Numbered from the stretch's first letter, positions 17,397 to 25,867 are shown. The stretch: DNA of 36,552 nt from Prevotella sp. (GCA_022773825.1 JALFOF010000070.1:1-36552); one strand, 5' to 3'. The notes: generated by a model from the letters alone, not told the origin. Translations and numbers: made by a program.

Positions 17397-17420
17397 CACG
17401 GGCTGACGCCCGAGACACAT
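17397..17420. repeat. Short palindromic leader element, copy 2
   Basis: CACGGGCTGACGCCCG at 17397-17412 followed by AGACACATGGG matches the element at 12825-12856. A tract of GGTTGGGGGGTTGGGGG lies between it and the parE ATG, parallel to the arrangement before the anti-sigma-like gene. Confidence 0.75.
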
Positions 17421-17434
17421 GGGTGCTTTGGGTT

Positions 17435-18589
17435 TTAGTTTATGGGGCACTTATAGCTCCTCAGTCGCTTTACGGTGCGTGCGTCGAAGTGTTGCCATGC
17501 TGAGAGTACTCCGTCGTTGGTTTCCATCATGGCGAGGGTGAGGGCGTATTTGAACTTGTATTTGTTGTACCAGCGTATCAAGTCGTCGAAGGCGAGGGCG
17601 TTGGCGCCCTTCGTTCTGTATTCGGGCAGCACGCCTATGAGCAGCAGGTCCACCGTGTCGGTGTCGTGGAAGAGTTGCGTGCGCAGCAGATGCAGCCAGC
17701 CGAAGGGTAGCATCTTGCCGTTGCCTGTGCGGCGAAGGGCCTTTGAGAAGGAGGGAAAGCTCACGCCGAAGCCTATCATCTGCTCTGTGGGGTCGTCTGT
17801 GTTGATGCTCTCGTCGAAGATGAAGGTGACGAGGTTGAGGTCAACAATGGCGAGATACTCCTTTATCAGTTTGTCTATCTGCGCGTCTGTCAGTTCCGAG
17901 AACTCGTAGAGGTCTTTGTAACACTCGTTGAGAACGTGAAAGAGCCGCCTGCCGTAGCCGTTCTCCAGCACATCGCGCTTGCTGAGTTTGCGTGGCACTA
18001 TGTGGTACCTTTTCGCCACGAGCGATGTTATCTTCGCGAATTTCTCCGGCACTTCCTCAGGTATCCTCACCAGCTGCTGCACCCAGTCGTTGTCTTTCGT
18101 AAATCCCAGTGCCTCTATGTGTCGTTTATAGTAGGCGTAGTTGTGGTTGGCGTGCATCGTTGCCATCACGTCGAAGCCTTCCACGAGCATCCCTTCCCTG
18201 TCGAGGTCGGTGAAGCCCATGGGTCCTATCACGGTGTCCATGCCATGCTGCCTGCCATATTCGCGCACTTTCTCTATGAGGGCGGCAGACACCTCCTCGT
18301 CGTCTATGAAGTCGAAGTATCCGAAGCGTACGTTCTTCTTACCCCATTTCTCGTTGGCGCGGCGGTTTATTATGGCTGCCACCCTGCCCACGGGCCTGCC
18401 GTTGCGGAAAGCCATATAGTACTCCGCCTGGCAGAAGTCGAAGGCGGGGTTGCGGTCGGGCGAGAGAGTGTCTCTCTCGTCCTTGAACAAGTAAGGCACG
18501 GCGCAGGGGTCGTTCCTGTAAAGCTGCGTGCGGAAGTCAATGAACTGCCCTATCTCACTGGGTGTCGAAATGGTGCGTATCTCTATCAT
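17435..18589 (-). CDS. GNAT-like N-acetyltransferase, conserved in Bacteroidetes
   Basis: I start at ATG 18589 ([16 protein letters not shown]), giving 384 residues; the longer frame to 18826 runs back through the promoter and into a GC-rich repeat. The C-terminal half has a GNAT acetyl-CoA signature ([20 protein letters not shown], with the R-x-x-G-A pyrophosphate loop), and the N-terminal half a second, partial GNAT-like segment ([25 protein letters not shown]). Two-domain proteins of this size are widespread in Bacteroidetes and usually left without a substrate. Phrases such as [19 protein letters not shown] are typical of that family. A strong promoter lies upstream and parE follows after 79 bp. 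The reaction is presumed acyl transfer; the target is unknown. Confidence 0.85.
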   Translation of the reverse strand: MIEIRTISTPSEIGQFIDFRTQLYRNDPCAVPYLFKDERDTLSPDRNPAFDFCQAEYYMAFRNGRPVGRVAAIINRRANEKWGKKNVRFGYFDFIDDEEVSAALIEKVREYGRQHGMDTVIGPMGFTDLDREGMLVEGFDVMATMHANHNYAYYKRHIEALGFTKDNDWVQQLVRIPEEVPEKFAKITSLVAKRYHIVPRKLSKRDVLENGYGRRLFHVLNECYKDLYEFSELTDAQIDKLIKEYLAIVDLNLVTFIFDESINTDDPTEQMIGFGVSFPSFSKALRRTGNGKMLPFGWLHLLRTQLFHDTDTVDLLLIGVLPEYRTKGANALAFDDLIRWYNKYKFKYALTLAMMETNDGVLSAWQHFDARTVKRLRSYKCPIN

Positions 18590-18649
18590 CGTCGTTGCTT
18601 TTCTCCCACCTCGGCGGTCACTCGCCGGCGGGGATATTCTTTCAACGTA

Positions 18650-18680
18650 CAAAGTTACGAATAAAAACTCACATCGCAAA
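18650..18680 (-). promoter_or_regulatory. Promoter for the GNAT gene and the downstream run
   Basis: On the minus strand TTTG (complement of 18677-18680) and TAACTTTG (complement of 18650-18657) are 19 bp apart, a full match to the Bacteroidetes pattern. It faces away from the trpB promoter about 50 bp further on. It also shows that the long frame starting at 18826 cannot be the gene start. Confidence 0.8.
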
Positions 18681-18730
18681 GGGATTAAATAAAAAATAAC
18701 ATAAATGTTATGCTGAAAACGCGCGGTGAT

Positions 18731-18761
18731 TTTGCCATACCGGAAACTTTTGCTATCTTTG
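18731..18761 (+). promoter_or_regulatory. Promoter for trpB
   Basis: TTTG at 18731-18734 and TATCTTTG at 18754-18761 are 19 bp apart. Transcription would start near 18767, giving a leader of about 295 nt that includes the 90-bp tandem repeats before the ATG at 19061. Confidence 0.8.
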
Positions 18762-18794
18762 CACGAGATATACGCCTGCCCCCGCGCCCTTTCA

Positions 18795-19006
18795 CCCCTC
18801 CGCCCTTGCGCCTTGCGCGTCAGCAACCCCCTCCCAGCCTCCCCGAGGGGAGGAGCCGGCCGCCCTCCTTAATTCCCCCTTTCGCCCCTCCGCCCTTGTG
18901 CCTTGCGCGTCAGCGGCCCCCTCCCAGCCTCCCCGAGGGGAGGTGCCGGCCGCCCTCCTTAATTCCCCCTGCGCCCTCCGCCCTTGTGCCTGGCGCGTCA
19001 GCGTCA
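18795..19006. repeat. 90-bp tandem repeat in the trpB leader (2.3 copies)
   Basis: CCTTGCGCGTCAG recurs at 18811 and 18901 (90 bp apart) and as CCTGGCGCGTCAG at 18989. Each full unit holds CCTCCCCGAGGGGAGG (18838-18853 and 18928-18943), a self-complementary 16-mer, then GCCGGCCGCCCTCCTTAATTCCCCC. The tract is very C-rich on the plus strand. No gene is supported in it; the repeated open frames are artefacts of length divisible by three. Confidence 0.9.
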
Positions 19007-19060
19007 GGTTTACCCTGCTCCAAAGAAGCCGAATAACCAAACCAACAAATACATAACACA

Positions 19061-20428
19061 ATGGACAACAAACAAAAGCGTTTCTTCCTCACCGAGGACG
19101 AAATCCCCACACAGTGGTACAACATCCAGGCCGACATGCCCAACAAGCCTCTGCCGCCGCTCAACCCCAAGACCCACGAGCCCCTTGGCGCGGAAGACCT
19201 CTATCCTATCTTCGCCAAGGACCTCTGCCATCAGGAGCTTAACATCACCGACAGGTGGATAGACATACCCGAGGAGGTGCGCGACCAGTACAAATACTAC
19301 CGCTCCACGCCTCTCGTCCGCGCCTATGGGCTGGAGAAAGCCCTCGGCACCCCGGCGCACATCTACTTCAAGAACGAGTCCGTAAGCCCCGTAGGCTCCC
19401 ACAAACTCAACTCCGCGCTGGCGCAGGCTTATTACTGCAAGAAGGAAGGCATCACCAACGTTACCACCGAGACGGGCGCGGGACAGTGGGGATGCGCCCT
19501 CTCTTACGCCGCGAAGGTGTTCGGCCTTGAGGCCGCCGTTTATCAGGTTAAGATTTCATACGAGCAGAAGCCCTACCGCCGCTCTATCATGCAGTCATAC
19601 GGCGCGCAGGTGACGCCGTCGCCATCTATGTCCACACGTGCCGGTAAGGACGTCCTCACGCGCGACCCCAACAACCAAGGCTCCCTCGGCACGGCTATCT
19701 CCGAGGCCGTGGAACTTGCCATGAACACCCCCAACTGCAAATATGTCCTCGGCTCAGTGCTCAACCACGTGGCGCTGCACCAGACGGTGATAGGCCTTGA
19801 GGCGGAGAAGCAGATGGCTATGGCGGGCGAATATCCCGACGTGGTGATAGGCTGCTTCGGTGGCGGTTCCAACTTCGCCGGCATCAGCTTCCCCTTCATG
19901 CGCCACAACATCGCGGGCGACACGAAGACCCGCTTCATCGCTGCCGAGCCGGCATCATGCCCCAAGCTCACCCGCGGCGTGTTCCAGTACGACTTCGGCG
20001 ACCTCTCCGGGCTGACGCCATTGCTACCCATGTACACCCTGGGCCACAACTTCATGCCTGCCAACATCCACGCCGGCGGACTGCGTTACCACGGCGCCGG
20101 CATGATAATATCACAGCTGCTCAAGGACGGCTATATGGAGGCTGTCGACATACAGCAGAGCGAGACCTTCAAGGCCGGACTGCTCTTCTCAAAGACTGAG
20201 GGCATCATCCCTGCCCCGGAGTCATGCCACGCCATCGCCGCCGCCCTGCGCGAGGCTTTAGTGTGCAAGGAGACGGGCGAGGAGAAGGTCATCCTCTTCA
20301 ACCTCTCAGGCCACGGTCTCATCGACATGAGCGCCTACGACATGTACCTCTCCGGCTCGCTTCAGGACTACGAGGTGACCGATGAGGACGTTAGCAAGAA
20401 CATTGCCGAACTCGAAAAAATAATCTAA
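19061..20428 (+). CDS. trpB: Standalone tryptophan synthase beta chain, TrpB2 type
   Basis: At 455 residues this is longer than the usual TrpB (about 400) and belongs to the TrpB2-like group. It joins indole and serine using PLP. The PLP lysine is Lys115 in VGSHKLNSA; the substrate/PLP segment TTETGAGQWGCALS, the phosphate loop CFGGGSNFAG and LSGHGLIDM are clear. The N-terminal extension (FFLTEDEIPTQWYNIQAD and DRWIDIPEEVRDQYKYYRSTPL) is typical of TrpB2. No trpA or other trp gene lies nearby, which fits the proposed role of TrpB2 in salvaging free indole, though an alternative PLP reaction is possible. Own promoter and a 295-nt leader suggest separate control. Confidence 0.93.
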   Translation: MDNKQKRFFLTEDEIPTQWYNIQADMPNKPLPPLNPKTHEPLGAEDLYPIFAKDLCHQELNITDRWIDIPEEVRDQYKYYRSTPLVRAYGLEKALGTPAHIYFKNESVSPVGSHKLNSALAQAYYCKKEGITNVTTETGAGQWGCALSYAAKVFGLEAAVYQVKISYEQKPYRRSIMQSYGAQVTPSPSMSTRAGKDVLTRDPNNQGSLGTAISEAVELAMNTPNCKYVLGSVLNHVALHQTVIGLEAEKQMAMAGEYPDVVIGCFGGGSNFAGISFPFMRHNIAGDTKTRFIAAEPASCPKLTRGVFQYDFGDLSGLTPLLPMYTLGHNFMPANIHAGGLRYHGAGMIISQLLKDGYMEAVDIQQSETFKAGLLFSKTEGIIPAPESCHAIAAALREALVCKETGEEKVILFNLSGHGLIDMSAYDMYLSGSLQDYEVTDEDVSKNIAELEKII

Positions 20429-20480
20429 TCCCGCACGCGCCATTGCCTTCGTCCCGCAATCTCTATGTTATTGCGGGGCG

Positions 20481-20546
20481 AAAGCATAGCGTTTACGGTG
20501 TGATAGCATAGCTTTCACCGCGCGAAAGCATAGCGATAGCGCGGCA
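20481..20546. repeat. 22-bp periodic repeat array, locus 2 (3 units)
   Basis: AAAGCATAGC, ATAGCATAGC and AAAGCATAGC start at 20481, 20503 and 20525, exactly 22 bp apart. The middle unit reads GTGATAGCATAGCTTTCAC, an imperfect palindrome. A small hairpin CCCGCAAT/ATTGCGGG (20453-20460, 20470-20477) lies just before. The locus lies between the convergent trpB and lepB genes. Confidence 0.9.
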
Positions 20547-20568
20547 GGAAGCGAGAGGCGAAAAAGAA

Positions 20569-20610
20569 ATTGGGTTATCCGTAAGCCGACAGACTTGCGG
20601 ATAACCCAAT
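20569..20610. terminator. Bidirectional terminator between trpB and lepB
   Basis: A 17-bp stem (20569-20585 with 20594-20610; one G-T pair) with an 8-nt loop contains TTGGGTTATCCG and its complement. A-rich sequence precedes it (GAAAAAGAAA) and AAATTTTG follows, so both directions have U-rich RNA ends. It sits between convergent genes. Confidence 0.88.
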
Positions 20611-20653
20611 AAATTTTGTCAGAACTTGCCGGTCTTCCGACCAGTCTCCGTCC

Positions 20654-22096
20654 TTATTTTATGTCGTCCACGAAGCGGAAGAGCCGCTGCCAGCGTATTG
20701 CGCTGAGGCCATTGCGGTCGGGATTGCTTGACCACCAGATGAAGATGGGTTTGCCCACTATGTGGTCTTCGGGCACAAAGCCCCAGTAGCGCGAGTCGGC
20801 GCTGTTGTGGCGGTTGTCGCCCTGCATCCAGTAGTAGTCCATCTTGAAGGTGTAACGCTTCGCCTCCTTGCCGTTGATGAGTATCTTCCCGTCGGCGCTG
20901 ACGGTGAGGTCGTTGCCCTCATAGACGCGTATGGGCCGCTCATATATGGGCAGGTTCTCCAGCGTCAGTTCCACGCTCTTGCCTTTCTGCGGTATCCATA
21001 CCGGACCGTAGTTGTCGCGTGTCCATCCGTAGCGGGCGTTCAGGGGGTACACGTCGCCCACTATCTGCTCGCGGTTTATGCTGATTTCCTTCACGAGGTC
21101 CTTGCGTGAGGCGAGCACCTTGGCGGCGTGCGCGGTGAGAGGCATATAGCCGTAGGTGTTGTACTGCTGTATGTCCTCCTGCGATATGCCCAGCTCGTCC
21201 ACGAGTTCCTGCGGCAGTGGCTCGAGGAGTTTCATGCGGTAGGTGTACTGCACGTTGTCTGGCTCCTTGTTAGGCTTGCCGTCAAGATACACTATGCGGT
21301 CTTTTATTTGCAGCGTCTGCCCCGGCAGTCCCACGCAACGCTTCACGTAGTTCTCCCTGCGGTCCACGGGTCTGCTGATGAGTTTGCCGAAGTCCGTGGG
21401 GTGCTGGAGAATGTATTGCCGTCCGGCGGCGTAGGCTTTGGCGTAGTATTTGCGCAGCATCATGGGCTGGAGGCTGTCGAGTTGCGGTGCTATGCCGTTC
21501 TGCTGGAGTATCTGCTGACCGTAGCCGTACACCATTAGGTAGTAGTCCGTGGCCTGAAAGGCTGGCTCTGACACCACGGTGTCGCCCGCGGGGTAGTTGA
21601 ATACCACTATGTCGTTGAGGCGTATCTTGCCCAGTCCCGGCGCGCGGCGGTAGTCCCACTGCGGCCATTCTATGTAGGACTTGGTGCCGATGACGGGCAT
21701 CGTGTGCTGCGTCAGTGGCATGGTGAGCGGCGTTTGCGGTATGCGCGGGCCGTAGCTCACCTTGGATACGAAGAGGTAGTCGCCCGTAAGGAGCGATTTC
21801 TCCAGCGAGCTTGACGGGATGACGTAGTTCTGGAAGAAGAAGAGGTTTATGAAGTACACCGCCACGAGGGCGAAGACCAGCGCGTCAACCCATGACATTA
21901 TCATGCGCATGGGGTTCTCAAGGTCCTTCCACCAGTCCCACCTTATCTTGTGTGAGATGTAGGCGTCGTATATGAAGGGCAGCACAATGAGTCCCAGCCA
22001 GCTCTTGAGCCACAGCAGGAAGAGCAGGTACAGGATGGTGGCCACAGCGAACTTCGTCCACTGCACCTTCATGTTTGGCTTGTTCTTTTGCTTCAT
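20654..22096 (-). CDS. lepB: Signal peptidase I (long Bacteroidetes form)
   Basis: The 480-residue membrane protease cuts signal peptides from exported proteins. Hydrophobic segments occupy about residues 15-45 and 68-90, and the catalytic domain faces the periplasm. The catalytic Ser97 lies in VIPSSSLEKSLLTGDYLFVSK, where the usual SM is SL, and the general base Lys252 in NYVKRCVGLPGQ. YYWMQGDNRHNSADSRYWGFVPEDHIVGK is the box D/E region. About 150 residues lie between Ser and Lys, much longer than the 55 in E. coli, with an additional insert before box D; this large form is usual in the phylum. Met9 is an alternative start. The gene follows dapB by 6 bp at the end of the acpP-fabF-rnc cluster. 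Confidence 0.94.
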   Translation of the reverse strand: MKQKNKPNMKVQWTKFAVATILYLLFLLWLKSWLGLIVLPFIYDAYISHKIRWDWWKDLENPMRMIMSWVDALVFALVAVYFINLFFFQNYVIPSSSLEKSLLTGDYLFVSKVSYGPRIPQTPLTMPLTQHTMPVIGTKSYIEWPQWDYRRAPGLGKIRLNDIVVFNYPAGDTVVSEPAFQATDYYLMVYGYGQQILQQNGIAPQLDSLQPMMLRKYYAKAYAAGRQYILQHPTDFGKLISRPVDRRENYVKRCVGLPGQTLQIKDRIVYLDGKPNKEPDNVQYTYRMKLLEPLPQELVDELGISQEDIQQYNTYGYMPLTAHAAKVLASRKDLVKEISINREQIVGDVYPLNARYGWTRDNYGPVWIPQKGKSVELTLENLPIYERPIRVYEGNDLTVSADGKILINGKEAKRYTFKMDYYWMQGDNRHNSADSRYWGFVPEDHIVGKPIFIWWSSNPDRNGLSAIRWQRLFRFVDDIK

Positions 22097-22102
22097 TGGT
22101 TG

Positions 22103-22858
22103 TTAGAATTTGAACATATCGTCTATGGTGAGCAGCCCGTTGTGGCCAGCGGTGTACTCCGCTGCCAGCACCGCTCCCAAGGCGAAGCCCTGCCGTGAGT
22201 GCGCGTCGTGGGTGATGGTGATTTGGTCTGCTTCGCTGTTCCATGTTATGGAGTGTATGCCGGGCACCTCTCCGCGCCGCACAGAGTTGATGGTCAGTTT
22301 GCCTTCGTCAAGGTTTTCCGCCGGCACCACGGTGCCGTCGGGCTGTGTCAGCGTGCCCATCTGCCAGTCGCTCTTGCGGTCGAGCCTCTCCACTATCTGC
22401 TCTGCCAGCGTTATGCCGGTGCCGGAGGGGTGGTCGAGCTTGTGTATGTGGTGCACCTCCGTCTCCTCCACGTCGTACTGTGCGAAGCGGTTCATGATGT
22501 TGGCGAGGTATTTGTTGACTGCGGAGAATATCGCCACGCCTATGGAGTAGTTGGAAGCCCAGAAGAGTGTCTTACCCTCTTCGGCGCAAGCGCGGCGCAC
22601 ATCGTCGCCGTGTTCCTTGAGCCAGCCAGTGGAGCCGCTTACTATCTTCACGTTATGCTTCCATGCTCGCAGGTAGTTGCCGTATGCCACGTGGGGCGCG
22701 GTGAACTCTATCGCCACGTCGGCGGAGGCGAACGCGGGGCTGTCGAAGTCGTCCTGGTTGTCTATGTCGATGATGCTTACTATCTCATGGCCGCGTGACA
22801 GGGCGATTTGCTCTATCATCTTGCCCATCTTGCCGTATCCTATTAATGCTATCTTCAT
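22103..22858 (-). CDS. dapB: 4-hydroxy-tetrahydrodipicolinate reductase
   Basis: The 251-residue cytoplasmic enzyme reduces the dihydrodipicolinate precursor with NAD(P)H in the lysine and diaminopimelate pathway. The N-terminal Rossmann motif is IALIGYGKMGKMIEQ; SGSTGW, ASNYSIGVAIFSAVN and the substrate loop HHIHKLDHPSGTGITLAE follow in the expected order. The catalytic His and Lys are in that loop. The protein ends with the short Bacteroidetes-type C-terminus LLTIDDMFKF. It is tightly packed between rnc (15 bp) and lepB (6 bp), so it is likely read from the same transcript. Confidence 0.96.
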   Translation of the reverse strand: MKIALIGYGKMGKMIEQIALSRGHEIVSIIDIDNQDDFDSPAFASADVAIEFTAPHVAYGNYLRAWKHNVKIVSGSTGWLKEHGDDVRRACAEEGKTLFWASNYSIGVAIFSAVNKYLANIMNRFAQYDVEETEVHHIHKLDHPSGTGITLAEQIVERLDRKSDWQMGTLTQPDGTVVPAENLDEGKLTINSVRRGEVPGIHSITWNSEADQITITHDAHSRQGFALGAVLAAEYTAGHNGLLTIDDMFKF

Positions 22859-22873
22859 TGTTGGAAACTGTTT

Positions 22874-24061
22874 TTATTCTGCTTTCTCGTAGGCTGCCGC
22901 CTCTGCTTTGGCTATGATGTCCTCATAGCTTTCCTTCCCCGGCTCTGCCGCAATGTCGTCAAATGTCAGCTCGTCCATCGCCTTCTCTGCCTTGTCTGCC
23001 ACCGTTGGCGCCGTGCTGTCGTCTGCCGTTTGCCTTGCCTCGCCGCCGCTGTTGCCCTCTGCTTTGATGAAGAGGTCATCGCTTTTGCCGTCCTCTATCA
23101 CGGGCACCAGCGCGGTGGGTGTCTCCTCCATCTTCGTCCTCTCTGTCTTGGCGGCGAATATTCTGTCAAGGAATTTGTTGTCGGAGCGCAGTTTCTTCAG
23201 CGTTATCTCGCAGGCTTTCTGCTGGCTTTCTTTCTTTGAGAAGCCTTCCGCCGTGCCTACCGTAAGGCCTTCGAGGCACAGTGAGTATACGAACTTTGGC
23301 GAACCGTGCCTGTCTTGCGACTGGTCTTCGAGGCGGAACTCCAGTTTTATGCGGTTTTTCTGGGTCCATTCCAGTATCTTGGACTTGAAGTTCACTTCCT
23401 TGTACGCCATTTTGTCCACGTTGAGGTATTTCCTCATTATGCGTTTCGTCCAGAAGTCGTAGCACGCTTCGTAGCCTTTGTCGAGGTATATTGCGCCTAC
23501 GAGTGCTTCGAAGGCGTTGCCCCCCATGTAGCTGTTGTGCGTTGCTGTGCGTGCGCTTGACAGCACGAGCTTGTTGATGCCCATCTCTTTGGCGAGCCGT
23601 CCCAGCGTTTCTCGCTGCACAAGTTTTGACCTTGTGTTGGTGAGGAAGCCTTCGGGCTTGCCCGGGAAGTGGTGGTACACCACGTCGCCCACTACCGCGT
23701 CGAGTATGGCGTCGCCGAGAAATTCCAGTCTTTCGTTGTTTATCTGCCTGCCGAGCTGTCCTTTTCTCCCGCCCTTCTGTTTCTCGTCAGCTTGGGCTTG
23801 CTTCTTGCCTTTCTTGCGGTTGAGGTTGGCGTAGCGGCTGTCTTGTTCCTTCCCGGTAGCTTTTTGCTTCTTCTTCTCCTTGCCCTCGAGTGCTTTCAGC
23901 TCCTCGGGCGTGGCGCGGTGGCCGAGGCTTTTGTGCATCAGCGCCACCTTATAGTATGTTATGTTGTGGGGTAGGAAGCCGAGAACGTCGCGTAAGGCAA
24001 AATAAAACTCCTTCTCCTTGCGGAAAGGGAGTCTTATTCTATCTATGATATTACTCAGCAT
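22874..24061 (-). CDS. rnc: Ribonuclease III with large Lys-rich insert and acidic tail
   Basis: RNase III cuts double-stranded RNA in rRNA and mRNA processing. The catalytic signature NNERLEFLGDAILDAVVGD lies at about residues 108-126, and a double-stranded RNA-binding domain at about 225-305. At 395 residues the protein is far longer than the usual 220-250. Two additions explain this. A highly charged insert, about residues 52-106 (KEKKKQKATGKEQDSRYANL and similar Lys/Gln-rich sequence), interrupts the helix that normally runs directly into the signature. A tail of about 85 residues, rich in Glu, Asp and Ala, follows the RNA-binding domain. Core residues are intact, so activity is expected. 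The gene start overlaps the fabF stop by 11 bp. Confidence 0.94.
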   Translation of the reverse strand: MLSNIIDRIRLPFRKEKEFYFALRDVLGFLPHNITYYKVALMHKSLGHRATPEELKALEGKEKKKQKATGKEQDSRYANLNRKKGKKQAQADEKQKGGRKGQLGRQINNERLEFLGDAILDAVVGDVVYHHFPGKPEGFLTNTRSKLVQRETLGRLAKEMGINKLVLSSARTATHNSYMGGNAFEALVGAIYLDKGYEACYDFWTKRIMRKYLNVDKMAYKEVNFKSKILEWTQKNRIKLEFRLEDQSQDRHGSPKFVYSLCLEGLTVGTAEGFSKKESQQKACEITLKKLRSDNKFLDRIFAAKTERTKMEETPTALVPVIEDGKSDDLFIKAEGNSGGEARQTADDSTAPTVADKAEKAMDELTFDDIAAEPGKESYEDIIAKAEAAAYEKAE

Positions 24062-25310
24062 ATTTCTTGAAAATGACGCAGGCGTTGTGTCCGCCGAAGC
24101 CGAAGGTGTTGCTCAACGCGGCGCGCACCTCGCGCTTCTGCGCCTTGTTGAAGGTGAAGTTCATGTTGTAGTCTATCTCCGGGTCCTCGTCGCCCTCCTC
24201 GTGGTTGATTGTCGGGGGCACGATGTCGTTCTGCACTGCGAGCACGCAAGCCATGGCTTCCACTGCTCCCGCCGCTCCGAGCAGGTGTCCTGTCATGGAC
24301 TTTGTGGATGATATGTTGAGCTTGTATGCCCATTCTCCGAAGAGTTCCTTTATGGCTTTAGCCTCTGATATGTCGCCTACGGGGGTTGATGTGCCGTGTA
24401 CGTTGATGTAGTCGATGTCCTCTGGCTTCATGCCAGCGTCCTTGAGTGCCTCTTCCATTACTATCTTTGCTCCGAGACCTTCGGGGTGTGAGGCTGTGAT
24501 GTGGTATGCGTCGGCTGACATTCCCTCGCCTACCATCTCGCAGTATATCTTCGCTCCGCGTGCCTTGGCGTGCTCCAGTTCCTCGAGTATGAGGCATGCG
24601 GCGCCCTCGCCCATCACAAATCCGTCGCGTGAGGCTGAGAAGGGGCGGCTTGCTTTCTGCGGCTCGTCGTTGCGTGTGGATAGGGCGTGCATGGAGGTGA
24701 AGCCTCCCAGGCCGGGGTCTGTTATCACTGCCTCGGCGCCACCGCTTACTATTATGTTAGCCTTGCCCAGGCGTATGAGGTTGAAGGCGTCGGCCACGGC
24801 GTTGGTAGATGACGCGCAGGCGCTGGTTGTAGCGTAGTTAGGACCGTGGAAGCCGTAGCGTATTGAGATTTGTCCTGGTGCTATGTCGCCTATCATCTTT
24901 GGGATGAAGAAGGGGTTGAACTTAGGTGTCTCCTTGCGTGCGGTGTAGGCTTCTATCTCGTCCTGCATGGTTCTGAGGCCTCCTATGCCCACGCCGTAAA
25001 TTACGCCGATGCGGTTTTTGTCCACTGTCTCAAGGTTTATGCCCGCGTCTTCTATGCCCATTGCCGCGCTGGCTATGGCGAACTGGCAGAATTTGTCCAT
25101 CTTGCGCGCCTCTTTGCGGTCTATCCACTGGCTTGGGTCGAAGTCTTTCACTTCGCAGGCAAACTGTGTCTTGTAGCGTGTGGCGTCGAATTGCTTTATG
25201 TTGTCAGCGCCGCTGACGCCGGCTACGAGGTTCTTCCATGTCTCTTCAGCGCTGAGGCCAAGTGGCGTAACGGCACCTATGCCTGTTACTACTACTCTTT
25301 TTAGTTCCAT
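24051..25310 (-). CDS. fabF: 3-oxoacyl-[acyl-carrier-protein] synthase II
   Basis: The 419-residue condensing enzyme extends fatty acyl chains by joining malonyl-ACP to acyl-ACP in the cytoplasm. The catalytic Cys is in ATTSACASSTNAV, and the two His are in NVHGTSTPVGD and KSMTGHLLGAAGAVE; FGFGGHNACVIF closes the chain. Length and order are standard for FabF. The start MELKRVVVTGIGAVTPLG fits the family exactly. It is downstream of acpP with a 224-bp gap that has no gene and no clear promoter or terminator, and overlaps rnc. The acpP-fabF-rnc order is widely conserved. Confidence 0.97.
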   Translation of the reverse strand: MELKRVVVTGIGAVTPLGLSAEETWKNLVAGVSGADNIKQFDATRYKTQFACEVKDFDPSQWIDRKEARKMDKFCQFAIASAAMGIEDAGINLETVDKNRIGVIYGVGIGGLRTMQDEIEAYTARKETPKFNPFFIPKMIGDIAPGQISIRYGFHGPNYATTSACASSTNAVADAFNLIRLGKANIIVSGGAEAVITDPGLGGFTSMHALSTRNDEPQKASRPFSASRDGFVMGEGAACLILEELEHAKARGAKIYCEMVGEGMSADAYHITASHPEGLGAKIVMEEALKDAGMKPEDIDYINVHGTSTPVGDISEAKAIKELFGEWAYKLNISSTKSMTGHLLGAAGAVEAMACVLAVQNDIVPPTINHEEGDEDPEIDYNMNFTFNKAQKREVRAALSNTFGFGGHNACVIFKKYAE

Positions 25311-25534
25311 TTCTGAATAGGTTGTTTATTGTCTTCTTGTTGTTGTGGTAGGTTATGTTGATAGCGAAGTCGTTGTGTAACCTGCCTTGTTTGTCTCGCG
25401 TAGGTGTTGCTTGGCGAAGGGAGGCTTTACTGTCATCCTTTCGCCAAACAACAAAAATGGGTGATGGCGGGGCGAAATAACTCGTCCAACCATCCCCCAT
25501 GATATCATACGGATTATCGCACGCAGCAGTTGTA

Positions 25535-25771
25535 TTACTTGCTTGCGTTCTCGATGTAAGCGACAGCGTCGCCTACGGTCTGGATCTTCTCTGCGTCAGA
25601 GTCGGGTATTGTAACGCCGAATTCCTTCTCAAGCTCCATGATGAGCTCCACGGTGTCAAGAGAGTCAGCACCAAGGTCGTTGGTGAAACTTGCCTCTGAC
25701 TTTACTTCTGCTGCGTCAACGCCCAGCTTGTCAACGATAATCTCTACTACTTTTGATTCGATTTCAGACAT
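25535..25771 (-). CDS. acpP: Acyl carrier protein
   Basis: The 78-residue acidic protein carries growing fatty acyl chains. The phosphopantetheine attachment Ser37 sits in [19 protein letters not shown], and [19 protein letters not shown] is the fourth helix. Size and charge are standard. A strong promoter lies 65-96 bp upstream. It leads the acpP-fabF-rnc-dapB-lepB cluster. The 224 bp between it and fabF may allow partial termination so that more ACP than FabF is made, but no hairpin there is convincing. Confidence 0.97.
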   Translation of the reverse strand: MSEIESKVVEIIVDKLGVDAAEVKSEASFTNDLGADSLDTVELIMELEKEFGVTIPDSDAEKIQTVGDAVAYIENASK

Positions 25772-25835
25772 GATAATTTTCTTTTGATTAATATTTGTTT
25801 GTTTTTTTTGAAGGTTATCTTCTTGAATTTGAGTG

Positions 25836-25867
25836 CAAAATTACACATTTTCTTCTTAACGACCAAA
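25836..25867 (-). promoter_or_regulatory. Promoter for acpP and the downstream cluster
   Basis: On the minus strand TTTG (complement of 25864-25867) and TAATTTTG (complement of 25836-25843) are 20 bp apart, within an AT-rich region unlike the GC-rich surroundings. Transcription would start near 25830, about 60 nt before the ATG. Confidence 0.78.

Noticed and set aside
17356..17418. N-terminal extension of ParE
   Set aside because: The extra residues come from a palindromic repeat and G/T tract that recur before another gene; homologous ParE begins at the Met encoded at 17355.
18590..18826. N-terminal extension of the GNAT protein
   Set aside because: It would run through a full promoter match (18650-18680) and the divergent trpB promoter; the ATG at 18589 gives the usual family start.
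18710..19036. Pro-rich frame across the trpB leader repeats
   Set aside because: It starts before the predicted transcription start and consists of the C-rich 90-bp repeat read as protein.
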